Source: an uncultured Lachnospiraceae bacterium
GTDB taxonomy: Bacteria; Bacillota; Clostridia; Lachnospirales; Lachnospiraceae
Length of the DNA stretch: 16,454 bases
Direction: 5' to 3'
Assembly (NCBI GenBank): GCA_910586315.1
Contig: CAJUIP010000053.1
Span: 1-16,454 of the forward strand
Part shown: positions 5,750 to 13,817 of the stretch, in pieces
Layout: every line of letters begins with the position of its first letter
Numbering within the stretch: the first letter of the stretch is position 1
Made by a program: the position numbers and the translations under genes
The notes under the pieces: model-generated
Database searches by the model: none
What the model was told of the DNA's origin: nothing
What the model saw: only the letters and a program-made list of their open reading frames with translations

Positions 5750-5776
5750 TATCATATGGGACATACAAAAATTGGT
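5750..5776 (-). promoter_or_regulatory. Candidate sigma-K-type promoter of the Cys-rich gene
   Basis: On the minus strand CATATGATA (5758-5750) matches the sigma-K -10 consensus CATANNNTA exactly. AC (5776-5775) lies 16 bp upstream, as in the AC-N16/17-CATANNNTA pattern. Transcription would start near 5743, leaving a leader of about 30 nt that contains the AAAGGAGA ribosome binding site. No good sigma-A promoter is seen in this 78-bp gap. The -35 part carries little information. Confidence 0.5.
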
Positions 5777-5791
5777 GCATACAAGTGTCCG

Positions 5792-7606
5792 CTAATCTCC
5801 CAGGACATTTACGATCTTCGCCGGGCTTCTGTAATTCCAGGTGGAAATCTTAATACCTGTTGTTGAACTGGATGCATGGCACACCTGTCCATTTCCGATA
5901 TAAAGCGCCACGTGATTGATTCCGCCGCCGCTTCCGGAGTAAAATACAAGATCACCCGGCCGCATCTCGCTGGAGGTAATCGACCGTCCGCAGCCTGCCT
6001 GGGCCGCTGAGTTGTGAGGCAGAGATACTCCGAAATGGGCCATGACGGACATGGTAAAACCAGAGCAGTCCGCGCCATTTGTCAGGCTGGTTCCTCCCCA
6101 CACATAGGGGTTACCCACAAACTGTACCGCATAGTTGGCAATCTCCGCTCTCCTGGAAGAAACACTTCCGGCGCTGGAACCTGCCGCGCCATTGTTCGGC
6201 GACTTGCTCCCTCCGGAGGACGGCTTGGATGTGGAGCCGCCGGATGGCTTGGATGTAGAGCCGCCGGACGGCTTGGATGGCTTCGTCTCCTCCGCAACCA
6301 CCGGAGTATATTTAATGGCCTCGTTAAGGGCATATTTTACATCCACAAAGTCGCTGGAAATAAATGCCTCCGAATCATCCAGCTCGATTTCCACCCAGCC
6401 ATCCTGCTGTCTGGAAACCAGGAATCTTTCATTGTTGGAAAGCTGAGTCCAAATTGTGGAGTCTGTATTCGCCTCTGCGCGGACATTGACGCCGTCGGTG
6501 TTGGTGATCGCCATGAGCTTTGCCACCTGCATGGCCTTATCTTTGGCCTCCTGCCCGGTCAATATGTATTCGGATTTCACATAACCTGTAATTTTTCCGG
6601 AACGAATTTTGTACCACCCTTCCGTAGAGGTGTCCAGAATATCACATCCCGCATTACTGGGAAGCTTTGCGATGATCTTACCGGTACTCTCGCTGGGATT
6701 GTCACGTACATTTAAATAATTGCTTACATTGGAAACGCCCAGCGTATCATAAAGACTTAACACCGTGGTCCGCATATCCTGCTTTCTTGCTTCATTAAGG
6801 GCATAGCGCACAGTCACATAATCGGCGGAAATAAAACCGTCGTCAATCTGGACCCAGCCGTTTTCCATGCCCCTTACCACATAACGTTCGTCTTTTAACA
6901 CCTGTCCGACTATCTCGCCGTCCTGGCTTGCTGAGGCCCTGACATTTAACTTCTCCGCCTGAACCACCGCGCGCTCTTCCACGTTTTCTACGGCCACTTC
7001 CCTGGCCTTATCTCCCGTATATACATACTGGGAGCGCACATATCCCGTAACCCCGCCGGAGGAAATTTTATACCAGCCATCGGCGGTGGTGTCCACGATC
7101 TCACAGGCGGCTCCTTTTTGCAGCTTGCCGATCACCTCACCGAAATTTTCCGGGGACTGCCTCACATTCAGATATCCGGAAACCTCTGCAATACCAAGGT
7201 TTGCATAGCCATCCAGAACCTTCTGTACGGCCTCATCATGCTCCCTTTCTGCAATTTCCTCACTGGAAAGTGTTGTTTCCAGTACGATGGACTTAGGTTC
7301 TGCTGCTTCCGTTTCCGGCGGAGCCGTTGTTTCCAGAGACGCTGCCACGGTTTCCACCTTCATGGAGCTGCCGCCTGCCTCCCTGCCCTTCGCCAGAATT
7401 CCGCCCGCAATGGCGACCGATGTGACCACTGCGACTGCCACGCCTGCCATGGCCATATACTTCATGGAGATTCCCTGCGTTCTTTTCTTTTTAATCTCCT
7501 TCAGCCGTCTGATATTATTTCCCGGCTGCACTTTCGTTTTTTCCCCTGTTATCTTCTCTTTTTCTTTTACGTTCTCTTTCTCTGTTATCTTCTCTTCATC
7601 CGTCAT
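5792..7606 (-). CDS. Membrane-anchored cell wall hydrolase, four SH3b domains plus NlpC/P60
   Basis: A peptidoglycan endopeptidase-type protein of 604 residues. The cytoplasmic N-terminus (1-48) is Lys/Glu-rich, followed by one membrane segment (about 50-72), so it should be anchored with the rest outside. Four bacterial SH3 domains follow at about 143-197, 213-268, 295-350 and 365-425 (GYLNVRQSP, LNVRASAS, NYLNVRDNP, GVNVRAEAN starts). A low-complexity SKPSGGST linker spans 443-470, then an NlpC/P60 domain from about 485 to the end. The catalytic residues are present: Cys514 in NGADCSGF, His565 in INHVALYIG and His577 in VCHASS. ATG follows GGAG by 7 nt. A strong promoter lies upstream and the Cys-rich gene 78 bp downstream. 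SH3 pairs 1/3 and 2/4 resemble each other, so the array probably arose by duplication of a two-domain unit. Confidence 0.93.
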   Translation of the reverse strand: MTDEEKITEKENVKEKEKITGEKTKVQPGNNIRRLKEIKKKRTQGISMKYMAMAGVAVAVVTSVAIAGGILAKGREAGGSSMKVETVAASLETTAPPETEAAEPKSIVLETTLSSEEIAEREHDEAVQKVLDGYANLGIAEVSGYLNVRQSPENFGEVIGKLQKGAACEIVDTTADGWYKISSGGVTGYVRSQYVYTGDKAREVAVENVEERAVVQAEKLNVRASASQDGEIVGQVLKDERYVVRGMENGWVQIDDGFISADYVTVRYALNEARKQDMRTTVLSLYDTLGVSNVSNYLNVRDNPSESTGKIIAKLPSNAGCDILDTSTEGWYKIRSGKITGYVKSEYILTGQEAKDKAMQVAKLMAITNTDGVNVRAEANTDSTIWTQLSNNERFLVSRQQDGWVEIELDDSEAFISSDFVDVKYALNEAIKYTPVVAEETKPSKPSGGSTSKPSGGSTSKPSSGGSKSPNNGAAGSSAGSVSSRRAEIANYAVQFVGNPYVWGGTSLTNGADCSGFTMSVMAHFGVSLPHNSAAQAGCGRSITSSEMRPGDLVFYSGSGGGINHVALYIGNGQVCHASSSTTGIKISTWNYRSPAKIVNVLGD

Positions 7607-7620
7607 CTATATTCTCCATC

Positions 7621-7702
7621 TCCCGGTTGCCGGGAACCAGACTTTTTACAAAAATGTTGCATCGCGGATTTTATTTTATCAAAAATTGTAGGTTCCTGTC
7701 AA
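7621..7702 (-). promoter_or_regulatory. Sigma-A promoter and leader hairpin of the NlpC/P60 gene
   Basis: On the minus strand TTGACA (7702-7697) lies 18 bp before TAAAAT (7678-7673). In the leader, CCCGG-ttg-CCGGG (7622-7634) forms a hairpin 15 nt before the start codon, right next to the GGAGATGGAG ribosome binding region. It may influence translation or be only an upstream structure. Confidence 0.75.
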
Positions 7703-7751
7703 ACTTTTTCCCCGGACGAACCGAATATTTTTCTGACGAATTTATTAATTT

Positions 7752-8558
7752 TTACCAGTCCACCACCCGGTCCACAATGGCCTGCTGCTCCGTACTGGTC
7801 CTTCTTAAATAAATTCTTGTGGTTTCAATGCTCTCATGCCCCATCAGATCCGCCAGAAGAGCCAAATCGTTGAACCGCTCCAGAAAACTTTTGGCAAACC
7901 TGTGGCGGAAGGAATGGGGATATACCACCGCCGGGTCGAGCTCATAGCGCTGTGCCATAACTTTAAGCTGCCCGGCGATTCCTCTTGTGGTAATCCGCTT
8001 TCCCTGCTTATTTAAAAAAAGAAAGCCGCTGGCCTGATTTTTTTCCTTCAACCAGGCCAAGGCCTCCTCACGGAGCGTTTGGGGGATGTAAATCCGTCTC
8101 AGCTTTCCGCCTTTGGAATACAGATCCAGATACCCCACCTGTACATGCTCTGCCTTAATCTGAACCAGCTCACTGACTCTGACGCCAGTAGCCGCCATAA
8201 ACCGCACGACGAAATACCAGAACATTTCCTTATCCTGCTTCAGGCAGTTCTTAAAATATTCATAGTCGGCTTCGCTGATCACGTTCTCTAAAAATGCTTT
8301 TTGCTGCACCTTGACAAATTGTAATTTCCATTCCCCCTTTCCAATACTGTCCAAATAGCAGTTGATGGCCCGGATCCTCAAATTCACCGTTTTGGGCTTG
8401 TAAGATTCAATCAGCCATATTTTGTGGTCTCTCAGCTTCCTCCGCGACACCGTATCGAATTGCTGGAAGTATTGCTTCACTGCGAATTTGTAAGAAGCGA
8501 TTGTATTTTCTGACAAATTCGTTCCTCGTAGATACTCTTCAAAATTGTCCATTCTCAT
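7752..8558 (-). CDS. Tyrosine recombinase/integrase, XerC/XerD-like
   Basis: A 268-residue site-specific recombinase with an N-terminal SAM-like core-binding domain (about 1-90) and a C-terminal catalytic domain. All catalytic residues are visible: Arg127 in ATGVRVSEL, Lys149 in YSKGGKLRR, His215 and Arg218 in HSFRHRF, His241 in LMGHES, and the nucleophile Tyr250 in TRIYLRR. The frame is open to 8579, but the ATG there precedes the AGGAGGT ribosome binding site. ATG at 8558 (MRMDNF), 9 nt after it, is the real start. It stands alone, without excisionase, phage or conjugation genes nearby, so it may be a domesticated recombinase or serve a distant site. Its length is slightly below the usual 290-300 for XerC/D. 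Confidence 0.92.
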   Translation of the reverse strand: MRMDNFEEYLRGTNLSENTIASYKFAVKQYFQQFDTVSRRKLRDHKIWLIESYKPKTVNLRIRAINCYLDSIGKGEWKLQFVKVQQKAFLENVISEADYEYFKNCLKQDKEMFWYFVVRFMAATGVRVSELVQIKAEHVQVGYLDLYSKGGKLRRIYIPQTLREEALAWLKEKNQASGFLFLNKQGKRITTRGIAGQLKVMAQRYELDPAVVYPHSFRHRFAKSFLERFNDLALLADLMGHESIETTRIYLRRTSTEQQAIVDRVVDW

Positions 8559-8647
8559 ATTTGAAAGACCTCCTTCCAAATATGATTTTATCAGACATTT
8601 ATAAAAATGGTATTCTTTTCCAGATTTTTTTCGACATGTTACGACAA

Positions 8648-9586
8648 TTACTGTCTTCCCAGAGTCTGAAAATGTTCCATGGAACCGTAAAGTTTCAGAA
8701 TTTGTTCAAATTCCTCTGAATCATACAGGGAACACTTTCCCCGGCCAAAGGATTTTGCCGCTTCCAGCATAAATCTGGCGGCATCCTCCATATCTTCCAA
8801 ATGGCTGGCCCCCGTCGCACATCCGGCCACGGTGGTTTCTGTGGTAATTGCAACACCCACCACCGGAGCTTTTGTGGCTGTAGCCGGCTGAAGAATGCTG
8901 TTTAAATGGAACAGGCCGTTGCCGTAGGGAGTAATATCCTGCTGTGTCAGGGCAAACACCTTTGGAAGCTTTCCGGTAGTCGTTTCCATGATATCCAGAA
9001 GGTCCTCGCTGACTCTTAAAATATAGCCCTCCTTCACAGTAGGGGAGATGGCAAATCCACGGTGATTGATAATACGGTTGCCCTTTGTGGTATCCACCAC
9101 CAGAACGGCATCCAGGCCGTCTGTCACTTCTTCCTTATTTACCTGCCAGGTTTCCACCGGAGAACCCATGAACGGAACCGGCTCATGGGGCGTTGTGGGG
9201 GCATCCGGGCATACGTGAGTGGAGATAAACACATCCCCCTCCAGAAAATCTCCTTTTTTCTGCATATCCAGAAGCTTGGCCGCCACTGCCAGGGCCGTAA
9301 TGGCGCCATCACCGTCAGAAACAAAGCCAAGCTGTTCCGGTCTGGCTCCAAGGCCGCCGAGACGCCCCAGGATTCCCATGGTCTTTGCCGTTCCCCCGCC
9401 TGACTTGCCGTTTTTCCCGGGAATCAGAATCCGCACCATATCGGTGTGGCCCTTAGGCCCTGCAAGCGGATAGGTCTCCGCCTGACAGTCCGGCGCAATG
9501 GAACGAAAATACTCCACCACCCGGGCTCCGGACGCAGAAGCGCTGTCCAAAATATCAAATAGCTCCACAAACTGTCTGTACAACAT
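8648..9586 (-). CDS. DUF1177 family protein
   Basis: A 312-residue protein that matches DUF1177 throughout: GRLGGLGARPEQLGFVSDGDGA, then GDVFISTHVCPDAPTTPHEP with VPFMGSPVE, and DTTKGNRIINHRGFAISPTVKEGY. The conserved Asp and His residues (SDGDG, THVCPDAP, NHRGF) suggest a metal-dependent or hydrolase-like centre, but no reaction is established. The frame is open upstream to 9691, but AAAGGAGA 7 nt before ATG at 9586 fixes the start. It is the last gene of galK-alkD-DUF1177, 22 bp behind the alkD-like gene. In other bacteria DUF1177 proteins are often linked to amino-acid or peptide metabolism genes, which are not seen here. No clear terminator follows. Confidence 0.85.
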   Translation of the reverse strand: MLYRQFVELFDILDSASASGARVVEYFRSIAPDCQAETYPLAGPKGHTDMVRILIPGKNGKSGGGTAKTMGILGRLGGLGARPEQLGFVSDGDGAITALAVAAKLLDMQKKGDFLEGDVFISTHVCPDAPTTPHEPVPFMGSPVETWQVNKEEVTDGLDAVLVVDTTKGNRIINHRGFAISPTVKEGYILRVSEDLLDIMETTTGKLPKVFALTQQDITPYGNGLFHLNSILQPATATKAPVVGVAITTETTVAGCATGASHLEDMEDAARFMLEAAKSFGRGKCSLYDSEEFEQILKLYGSMEHFQTLGRQ

Positions 9587-9608
9587 GTCATTTTCTCCTT
9601 TAATATAT

Positions 9609-10313
9609 TTATTTGCGGCCCCGGACCCTGGTTCCGAAACCGTATTTTCTAATTCGTTCCTTCGCCTCCCTGGGTACGGGAAGCGAATCATTGATTTTTG
9701 ATATGGTCTTTTTATACGTGAATTCCGGAAGCCTGTGCTCCTGCAAAAAGCGTTCCGTCTTCTCCGGGTATTTCACAAAGCACATGGAATATGCCCAGGC
9801 CACAGCCATCTGTGCATAATAGCCTTCCTGACGGATTTCGTATAAAGCCCCGAGGCTTTGATCAATCCAGGAATCGCAGATATAGTGTTCTAAAATCATC
9901 ACCGCGGCAAACCGGGCCTCAAACTCTTTTTCTGATGTCAGGTACGGTGTCAGAAACTCCCAGAACTCCTCCCGGTATTCTTTCGCCGCCTTTAACCCAT
10001 TACAAAAAGTATCACAGATGCACCAGTCTGTAATCTGGGGGATAAACTCTTTGGTGAGTTTTAAAATTTCCTCTTTTTCTGCAGACAGTCCGCCAATGAC
10101 CAGAGCCCTTAAAAGAATCTCTTCAAAACTGTTTCGCCCGGCCTCCTTTAGAAAAACACGGCCGTTCTCCTTTAAAATCCCGGCTGCCATTTTTCGGAGC
10201 ACCGGTCGCCGGACTCCCAGGAAATTTTCTACTCCCGGAATCAGCGACGACTGGAATTTCCGGTAAGATTCATCCACATGATTAAGAAGCTCATTTCTGA
10301 TGGATTCGATCAT
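9609..10313 (-). CDS. AlkD-like DNA alkylation repair protein (DNA glycosylase, HEAT-like)
   Basis: A 234-residue all-helical protein of the AlkD family, which excises bulky or cationic alkylated bases (3-methyladenine, 7-methylguanine) without base flipping. Residues equivalent to the Bacillus cereus AlkD site are present: Trp97 and Asp101 in TDWCICDTF, Arg134 in EARFAAVMI and Trp173 in VAWAYSM. The spacing from Arg to the last Trp (39) equals that in AlkD (148 to 187). The ATG comes 3 bp after the galK stop, and its ribosome binding site (AGGA) lies in the last codons of galK, so the two are probably translationally coupled. A DNA repair enzyme in a galactokinase operon is unusual; no galactose link is evident. 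Confidence 0.88.
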   Translation of the reverse strand: MIESIRNELLNHVDESYRKFQSSLIPGVENFLGVRRPVLRKMAAGILKENGRVFLKEAGRNSFEEILLRALVIGGLSAEKEEILKLTKEFIPQITDWCICDTFCNGLKAAKEYREEFWEFLTPYLTSEKEFEARFAAVMILEHYICDSWIDQSLGALYEIRQEGYYAQMAVAWAYSMCFVKYPEKTERFLQEHRLPEFTYKKTISKINDSLPVPREAKERIRKYGFGTRVRGRK

Positions 10314-10316
10314 AAC

Positions 10317-11606
10317 TTATCCTATATAAGAGTCCACACAGACGGCGCCGTAAGGGCGGATGCTCATGCGGTATGCGCTCCCCTTTCCCATGGCCTTTTC
10401 AATATATGTGATGTATTCATCCACAACTGTATCCGGAAGCATTGCCATGATGACGCCTGCAAATCCTCCGCCGTGTACCCGGCATGCGCCGCAGCCTTTT
10501 TTCCTGATAAAAAGCTCTGTGAGAGCCAGTGCCGCAGTAATTCCCTGCTCGGAGCTTCCGCCTACATAGCAGTTCTGGAGCCATTTCCAGGAGGAATTTC
10601 CAGACTCCGTAATGGTCTTTAAAAAGTCCTCAAAACGGTTTTCCTTAAGAGCCTCCACCTGAGCTTCCACACGTTTATTTTCCTCAAAAAAGTGAAGGGC
10701 GCGAAGCAGGGGACGGTCTCCCGCTTTTTCCCGCACGTTTGCAGCAGCTTCCAGAACCTCTTCTTCTGTAATATCGGCGCAGACTTCCTTTCCAAATACG
10801 GCTGCCACTTTCTTCATATCGGCAGGAATAGAGGAATATTCTTCGCTTAAATCGGCATGCCCCTTACCTGTCTGAACGATAACCAGGCTGTGATTTTGGG
10901 AGCCGAAATCAAAATCAAGCTTTTCCACCACAGGTTTTAAGGGATCCTTGAAATCAATGGTAACCATCCCCCCCACGGCGCATGCCATCTGATCCAAAAG
11001 GCCGGAGGCCTTGTTCCAGAAATTGTTTTCCGCATATTTTCCAGCATGGGCATATGTAACCACATCAATGGTTCCGCCATTAAAAAACGTATTGATTATG
11101 GAGCAGATTAACATTTCATAGGATGCGGAGGAGCTGACTCCGGCGGCGCTTATTACGTTGCTTGTAATATACGCATCAAACCCGCCGACCGCATGACCCA
11201 TCTCTTTAAACCCGGCCAGTATTCCCTTTGTAAGGTCAATGGTCCCGGCCATTTTTTCACTGGGCTTTAAATCATCCAGACGAATTGTAAATTTCTGATT
11301 ATATGTTTCGCTGATAATGTGGATTTCATCGGTTTTGTTGGCGGCGGCAGCGGCTATGCAGTCCAGATTGATACTTCCGGCCAGAACCTTTCCATGGTTA
11401 TGATCCGTATGGTTGCCGCTGATTTCCGTACGGCCCGCGGAGGTAAACAAGCTCATATCTGTTTTCCCAAAAGCCTTTTCGAATTCCTCCATCACATGTA
11501 CATAACGTTCCCTGTTTTCTGAAACGCCGGCCGCTCCGTACATTTTTTCTAAAAATTCCTCTGCCTTTTTGCCATTTAACCTTTCCAAAAGCGCTTTTGC
11601 TTCCAT
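10317..11606 (-). CDS. galK: Galactokinase
   Basis: It phosphorylates D-galactose at C1 with ATP, the entry step of the Leloir pathway. The 429-residue protein has the galactokinase signature GRTEISGNHTDHNHG (58-72; the family usually reads G-R-x-x-L-I-G-E-H-T-D-Y). The GHMP ATP-binding motif ISAAGVSSSAS is at 152-162. Asp205 in SGLLDQMACA is the likely catalytic base, and a C-terminal GHMP segment (RVHGGGFAG) is present. The Ile-Ser-Gly-Asn variant in the signature and a length above the usual 390 mark a distinct clostridial branch. ATG at 11606 follows AAGGAGA by 6 nt; the frame open to 11735 is not coding. No galT or galE is in the window. It is first in a three-gene operon from the symmetric divergent promoter. 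Confidence 0.93.
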   Translation of the reverse strand: MEAKALLERLNGKKAEEFLEKMYGAAGVSENRERYVHVMEEFEKAFGKTDMSLFTSAGRTEISGNHTDHNHGKVLAGSINLDCIAAAAANKTDEIHIISETYNQKFTIRLDDLKPSEKMAGTIDLTKGILAGFKEMGHAVGGFDAYITSNVISAAGVSSSASYEMLICSIINTFFNGGTIDVVTYAHAGKYAENNFWNKASGLLDQMACAVGGMVTIDFKDPLKPVVEKLDFDFGSQNHSLVIVQTGKGHADLSEEYSSIPADMKKVAAVFGKEVCADITEEEVLEAAANVREKAGDRPLLRALHFFEENKRVEAQVEALKENRFEDFLKTITESGNSSWKWLQNCYVGGSSEQGITAALALTELFIRKKGCGACRVHGGGFAGVIMAMLPDTVVDEYITYIEKAMGKGSAYRMSIRPYGAVCVDSYIG

Positions 11607-11646
11607 AAAATCTCTCCTTTTTTCATGGGATTCCCAATTTTCTTTC

Positions 11647-11696
11647 TTGCAAACAAGCCTGCCATCATTATATAATACCTTTAATCTGCCTTGCAA
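11647..11696. promoter_or_regulatory. Symmetric overlapping divergent promoters (galK / radical SAM gene)
   Basis: Plus strand: TTGCAA (11647-11652), 18 bp, TATAAT (11671-11676). Minus strand: TTGCAA (11696-11691), 18 bp, TATAAT (11672-11667). The two -10 boxes overlap in the palindrome ATTATATAAT (11667-11676), and both -35 boxes are the self-complementary TTGCAA. The whole 50-bp arrangement is symmetric about 11671.5. Binding of RNA polymerase in one direction should exclude the other. Confidence 0.8.
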
Positions 11697-11733
11697 TAGT
11701 TTGTTGAAAAAAAGGAAAACCCGGAGGAATAAC

Positions 11734-12666
11734 ATGACAGACTGGAACCAAAAACCATACCATTCTCTGGACTTTCACTTAAGAGAAACCTTTGGAAAAA
11801 AAGTATATAAGCTGGCCTTAGACGGGGGCATGACCTGTCCCAACCGTGACGGTACCTTAGGAACCAGAGGCTGTATCTTCTGCAGTGCCGGAGGATCCGG
11901 CGATTTTGCCGCTCCAAGAACTCATTCTGTAAAGGAACAGGTGGAACGGGCCAAAAAACGGGTGTCCGCAAAAATTGCGGAAACTTCCGGGGCATATATT
12001 GCCTACTTCCAGTCCTACACCAACACCTATGCTCCCCTTCCCTATCTGGAATCGCTCTTTTCAGAAGCTATTGCTCTTCCGGAAATCTGTGCTCTGTCCA
12101 TCGGTACAAGGCCCGACTGTCTGCCTTTGGAAACAGTGGCTCTTCTCTCCCGCCTCAACGAAACAAAGCCGGTCTGGGTGGAGCTGGGCCTTCAGACCAT
12201 TCACGAAAAAACTGCTGCCTTTATCCGCCGCGGCTATGGGCTTCCTGTGTTTGAGGATGCCCACAGACGCTTAAAGGAGGCCGGGCTCCCAGTCATCGTC
12301 CATGTGATATTAGGCCTTCCCGGAGAATCTACAGAAGATATGCTGGACACCATCCGCTATCTGGCGGACCTCCGGATAGACGGCATAAAGCTGCAGCTTT
12401 TGCATGTATTAAAGGGTACGGACCTGGACCTTCTCTACAGACAGCATGCCTTTGAAACCATGTCCCTTCCGGATTATTTATATCTGGTCGGCCGATGCAT
12501 CCGGCTTCTTCCGCCTGAAACCGTCATTCACCGTTTAAGCGGAGACGGTCCAAAATCCTTGCTGACCGCCCCCATGTGGAGCGCCAACAAGCGGCTGGTC
12601 CTAAACTCCCTGGCAAAATATTTAAAAGAAAACGGAATTTTCCAGGGCCAGGACTTCCACAGATAA
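11734..12666 (+). CDS. TIGR01212 family radical SAM protein (YtqA/YhcC-like)
   Basis: A 310-residue radical SAM enzyme. The iron-sulfur cluster cysteines are Cys35, Cys47 and Cys50 in CPNRDGTLGTRGCIFC; the long first spacing is typical of the YtqA/YhcC family. Family blocks SIGTRPDC, WVELGLQT and VHVILGLPGES follow. The Bacillus subtilis member YtqA has been reported to act in maturing the tRNA wobble uridine toward mnm5U (MnmL), a role I recall but cannot confirm for this protein. Its usual partner, a YtqB/MnmM methyltransferase, is not in the window. ATG follows GGAGG by 6 nt; the frame open back to 11569 overlaps the promoter and galK and is not coding. It is transcribed alone, with no clear terminator in the 167 bp before degV. 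Confidence 0.9.
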   Translation: MTDWNQKPYHSLDFHLRETFGKKVYKLALDGGMTCPNRDGTLGTRGCIFCSAGGSGDFAAPRTHSVKEQVERAKKRVSAKIAETSGAYIAYFQSYTNTYAPLPYLESLFSEAIALPEICALSIGTRPDCLPLETVALLSRLNETKPVWVELGLQTIHEKTAAFIRRGYGLPVFEDAHRRLKEAGLPVIVHVILGLPGESTEDMLDTIRYLADLRIDGIKLQLLHVLKGTDLDLLYRQHAFETMSLPDYLYLVGRCIRLLPPETVIHRLSGDGPKSLLTAPMWSANKRLVLNSLAKYLKENGIFQGQDFHR

Positions 12667-12833
12667 TACAATAAAGCCGCTCCCATAATTTCACAGGAAG
12701 CAGCCCTTGTCACACGACTGTATAAAAGTAAGATAAAAAAAGTTTTTCTCCTGAAACCTAAAAATGCTTCGTATATAAATGCACACCCACGCAAAGAGGA
12801 AGTCTGGAGCTATGCATCTTTTGCAGCGGGATT

Positions 12834-13670
12834 TTACAGAGCCACAATAATTCCTCCGTCACTTGCATAGACTGTGGACACCCCGCAGGTATCTGTAATC
12901 ACGATATCTTTAAACTTCGCCAGAGAGCAGAATATTTCCTTCATATACGCAGCGCGCTCCGGTGCGTTGCAGTGGGCGATAATCAGACGTTTGTCCTCGG
13001 TGCTTCCCGCCTCCTGTACCGCGATATCAGCCAGACGCTTGAGAGCCTTCGGGATCCCCCTTGCCTGATCCAATTTAATGATGGTTCCCTTTTCAGCACC
13101 CATTACAGGCTTAATATTTAACTTTGTGGCAAAAAACGCCTGAAGTCCCGTCAGTCTTCCGTTCTTTCTTAAGGTATCCAGAGTCTCCAGCACGAAATAT
13201 GTTTTCATTCTGTCTCTGTAAGACAGGGCCTCTTTTTCCACCTCATTAAAAGGCAGCCCCTTCTCGCACAGGGCTTTAATGAAAAGAGCAATGTTTAACT
13301 GGCCGCTGGACGCCGACTGGGAGTCAATCACACAGATATTCTTCTTTCCATGCTCTTCCTCATAGAGATTTTTCGCCAGCACAGCGCTGTTGTAGCTCCC
13401 GCTTAAAGCCGCGGAAAGGGTAATGACAAACACATCCTCTTCTTCGCAGCCATATGCCTCCTTAAACATCTCTGGGGACGGACAGGCCGTCTTGGGGCAT
13501 TCCGGGCTATTTTTCACAACTTCTATAAATTCTTTCTGATTAAAGGTTTCATCATCAATAAAGCTCTTGTCTTCCACCATCAGAGTCAGAGGAATCATAG
13601 CAAAATGAGGCTCCTTCCTCATCTCCTTTGTCAAATCCAGACAACTGTCTCCAATAATTTTAAACCCCAT
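12834..13670 (-). CDS. DegV family fatty-acid-binding protein
   Basis: A 278-residue two-domain protein. DegV/FakB proteins hold a fatty acid in a cleft and hand it to the kinase FakA for phosphorylation. Family blocks are visible: GDSCLDLT at the N-terminus, TACPSPEMF, then LSAALSGSYNSA with the Ser that contacts the carboxylate, VIDSQSASSGQ, and a C-terminal HCNAPERA and DTCGVSTVYASDGGI. ATG follows GGAGG by 7 nt. It has its own strong promoter with a palindrome over the start site. No fakA is next to it, as is common, because genomes often carry several DegV copies. Lipid specificity cannot be read from the sequence. Confidence 0.92.
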   Translation of the reverse strand: MGFKIIGDSCLDLTKEMRKEPHFAMIPLTLMVEDKSFIDDETFNQKEFIEVVKNSPECPKTACPSPEMFKEAYGCEEEDVFVITLSAALSGSYNSAVLAKNLYEEEHGKKNICVIDSQSASSGQLNIALFIKALCEKGLPFNEVEKEALSYRDRMKTYFVLETLDTLRKNGRLTGLQAFFATKLNIKPVMGAEKGTIIKLDQARGIPKALKRLADIAVQEAGSTEDKRLIIAHCNAPERAAYMKEIFCSLAKFKDIVITDTCGVSTVYASDGGIIVAL

Positions 13671-13737
13671 ATCTTTTCCTCCAAACTGCTTCTTCCATCA
13701 CGTCCGCCTTTTAATCTCATTCTTTTGCTTTGTAATG

Positions 13738-13784
13738 TAGTATTGAATACTATATATTATAGTGTCCCCTTGCAGGAAAGTCAA
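13738..13784 (-). promoter_or_regulatory. Sigma-A promoter with candidate operator, degV-family gene
   Basis: On the minus strand TTGACT (13784-13779), 17 bp, TATAAT (13761-13756), close to ideal. Directly downstream lies the palindrome TAGTATT-g-AATACTA (13738-13752), which covers the predicted start of transcription near 13749. A repressor binding there would block initiation. Its identity is unknown; MarR-type fatty-acid regulators are one thought because of the gene it controls. Confidence 0.7.
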
Positions 13785-13817
13785 TACTCATTCTCGCAGA
13801 TATGGGGGAATTTTGCA

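Noticed and set aside
8648..8660. Terminator after the DUF1177 gene
   Set aside because: Only short, imperfect pairing around gacagtaattgtcg and no T-run on the minus strand.
12667..12833. Terminator between the convergent radical SAM and degV-family genes
   Set aside because: I found no stem followed by a T-run on either strand; the A-run and T-run near 12737 have no adequate stem.
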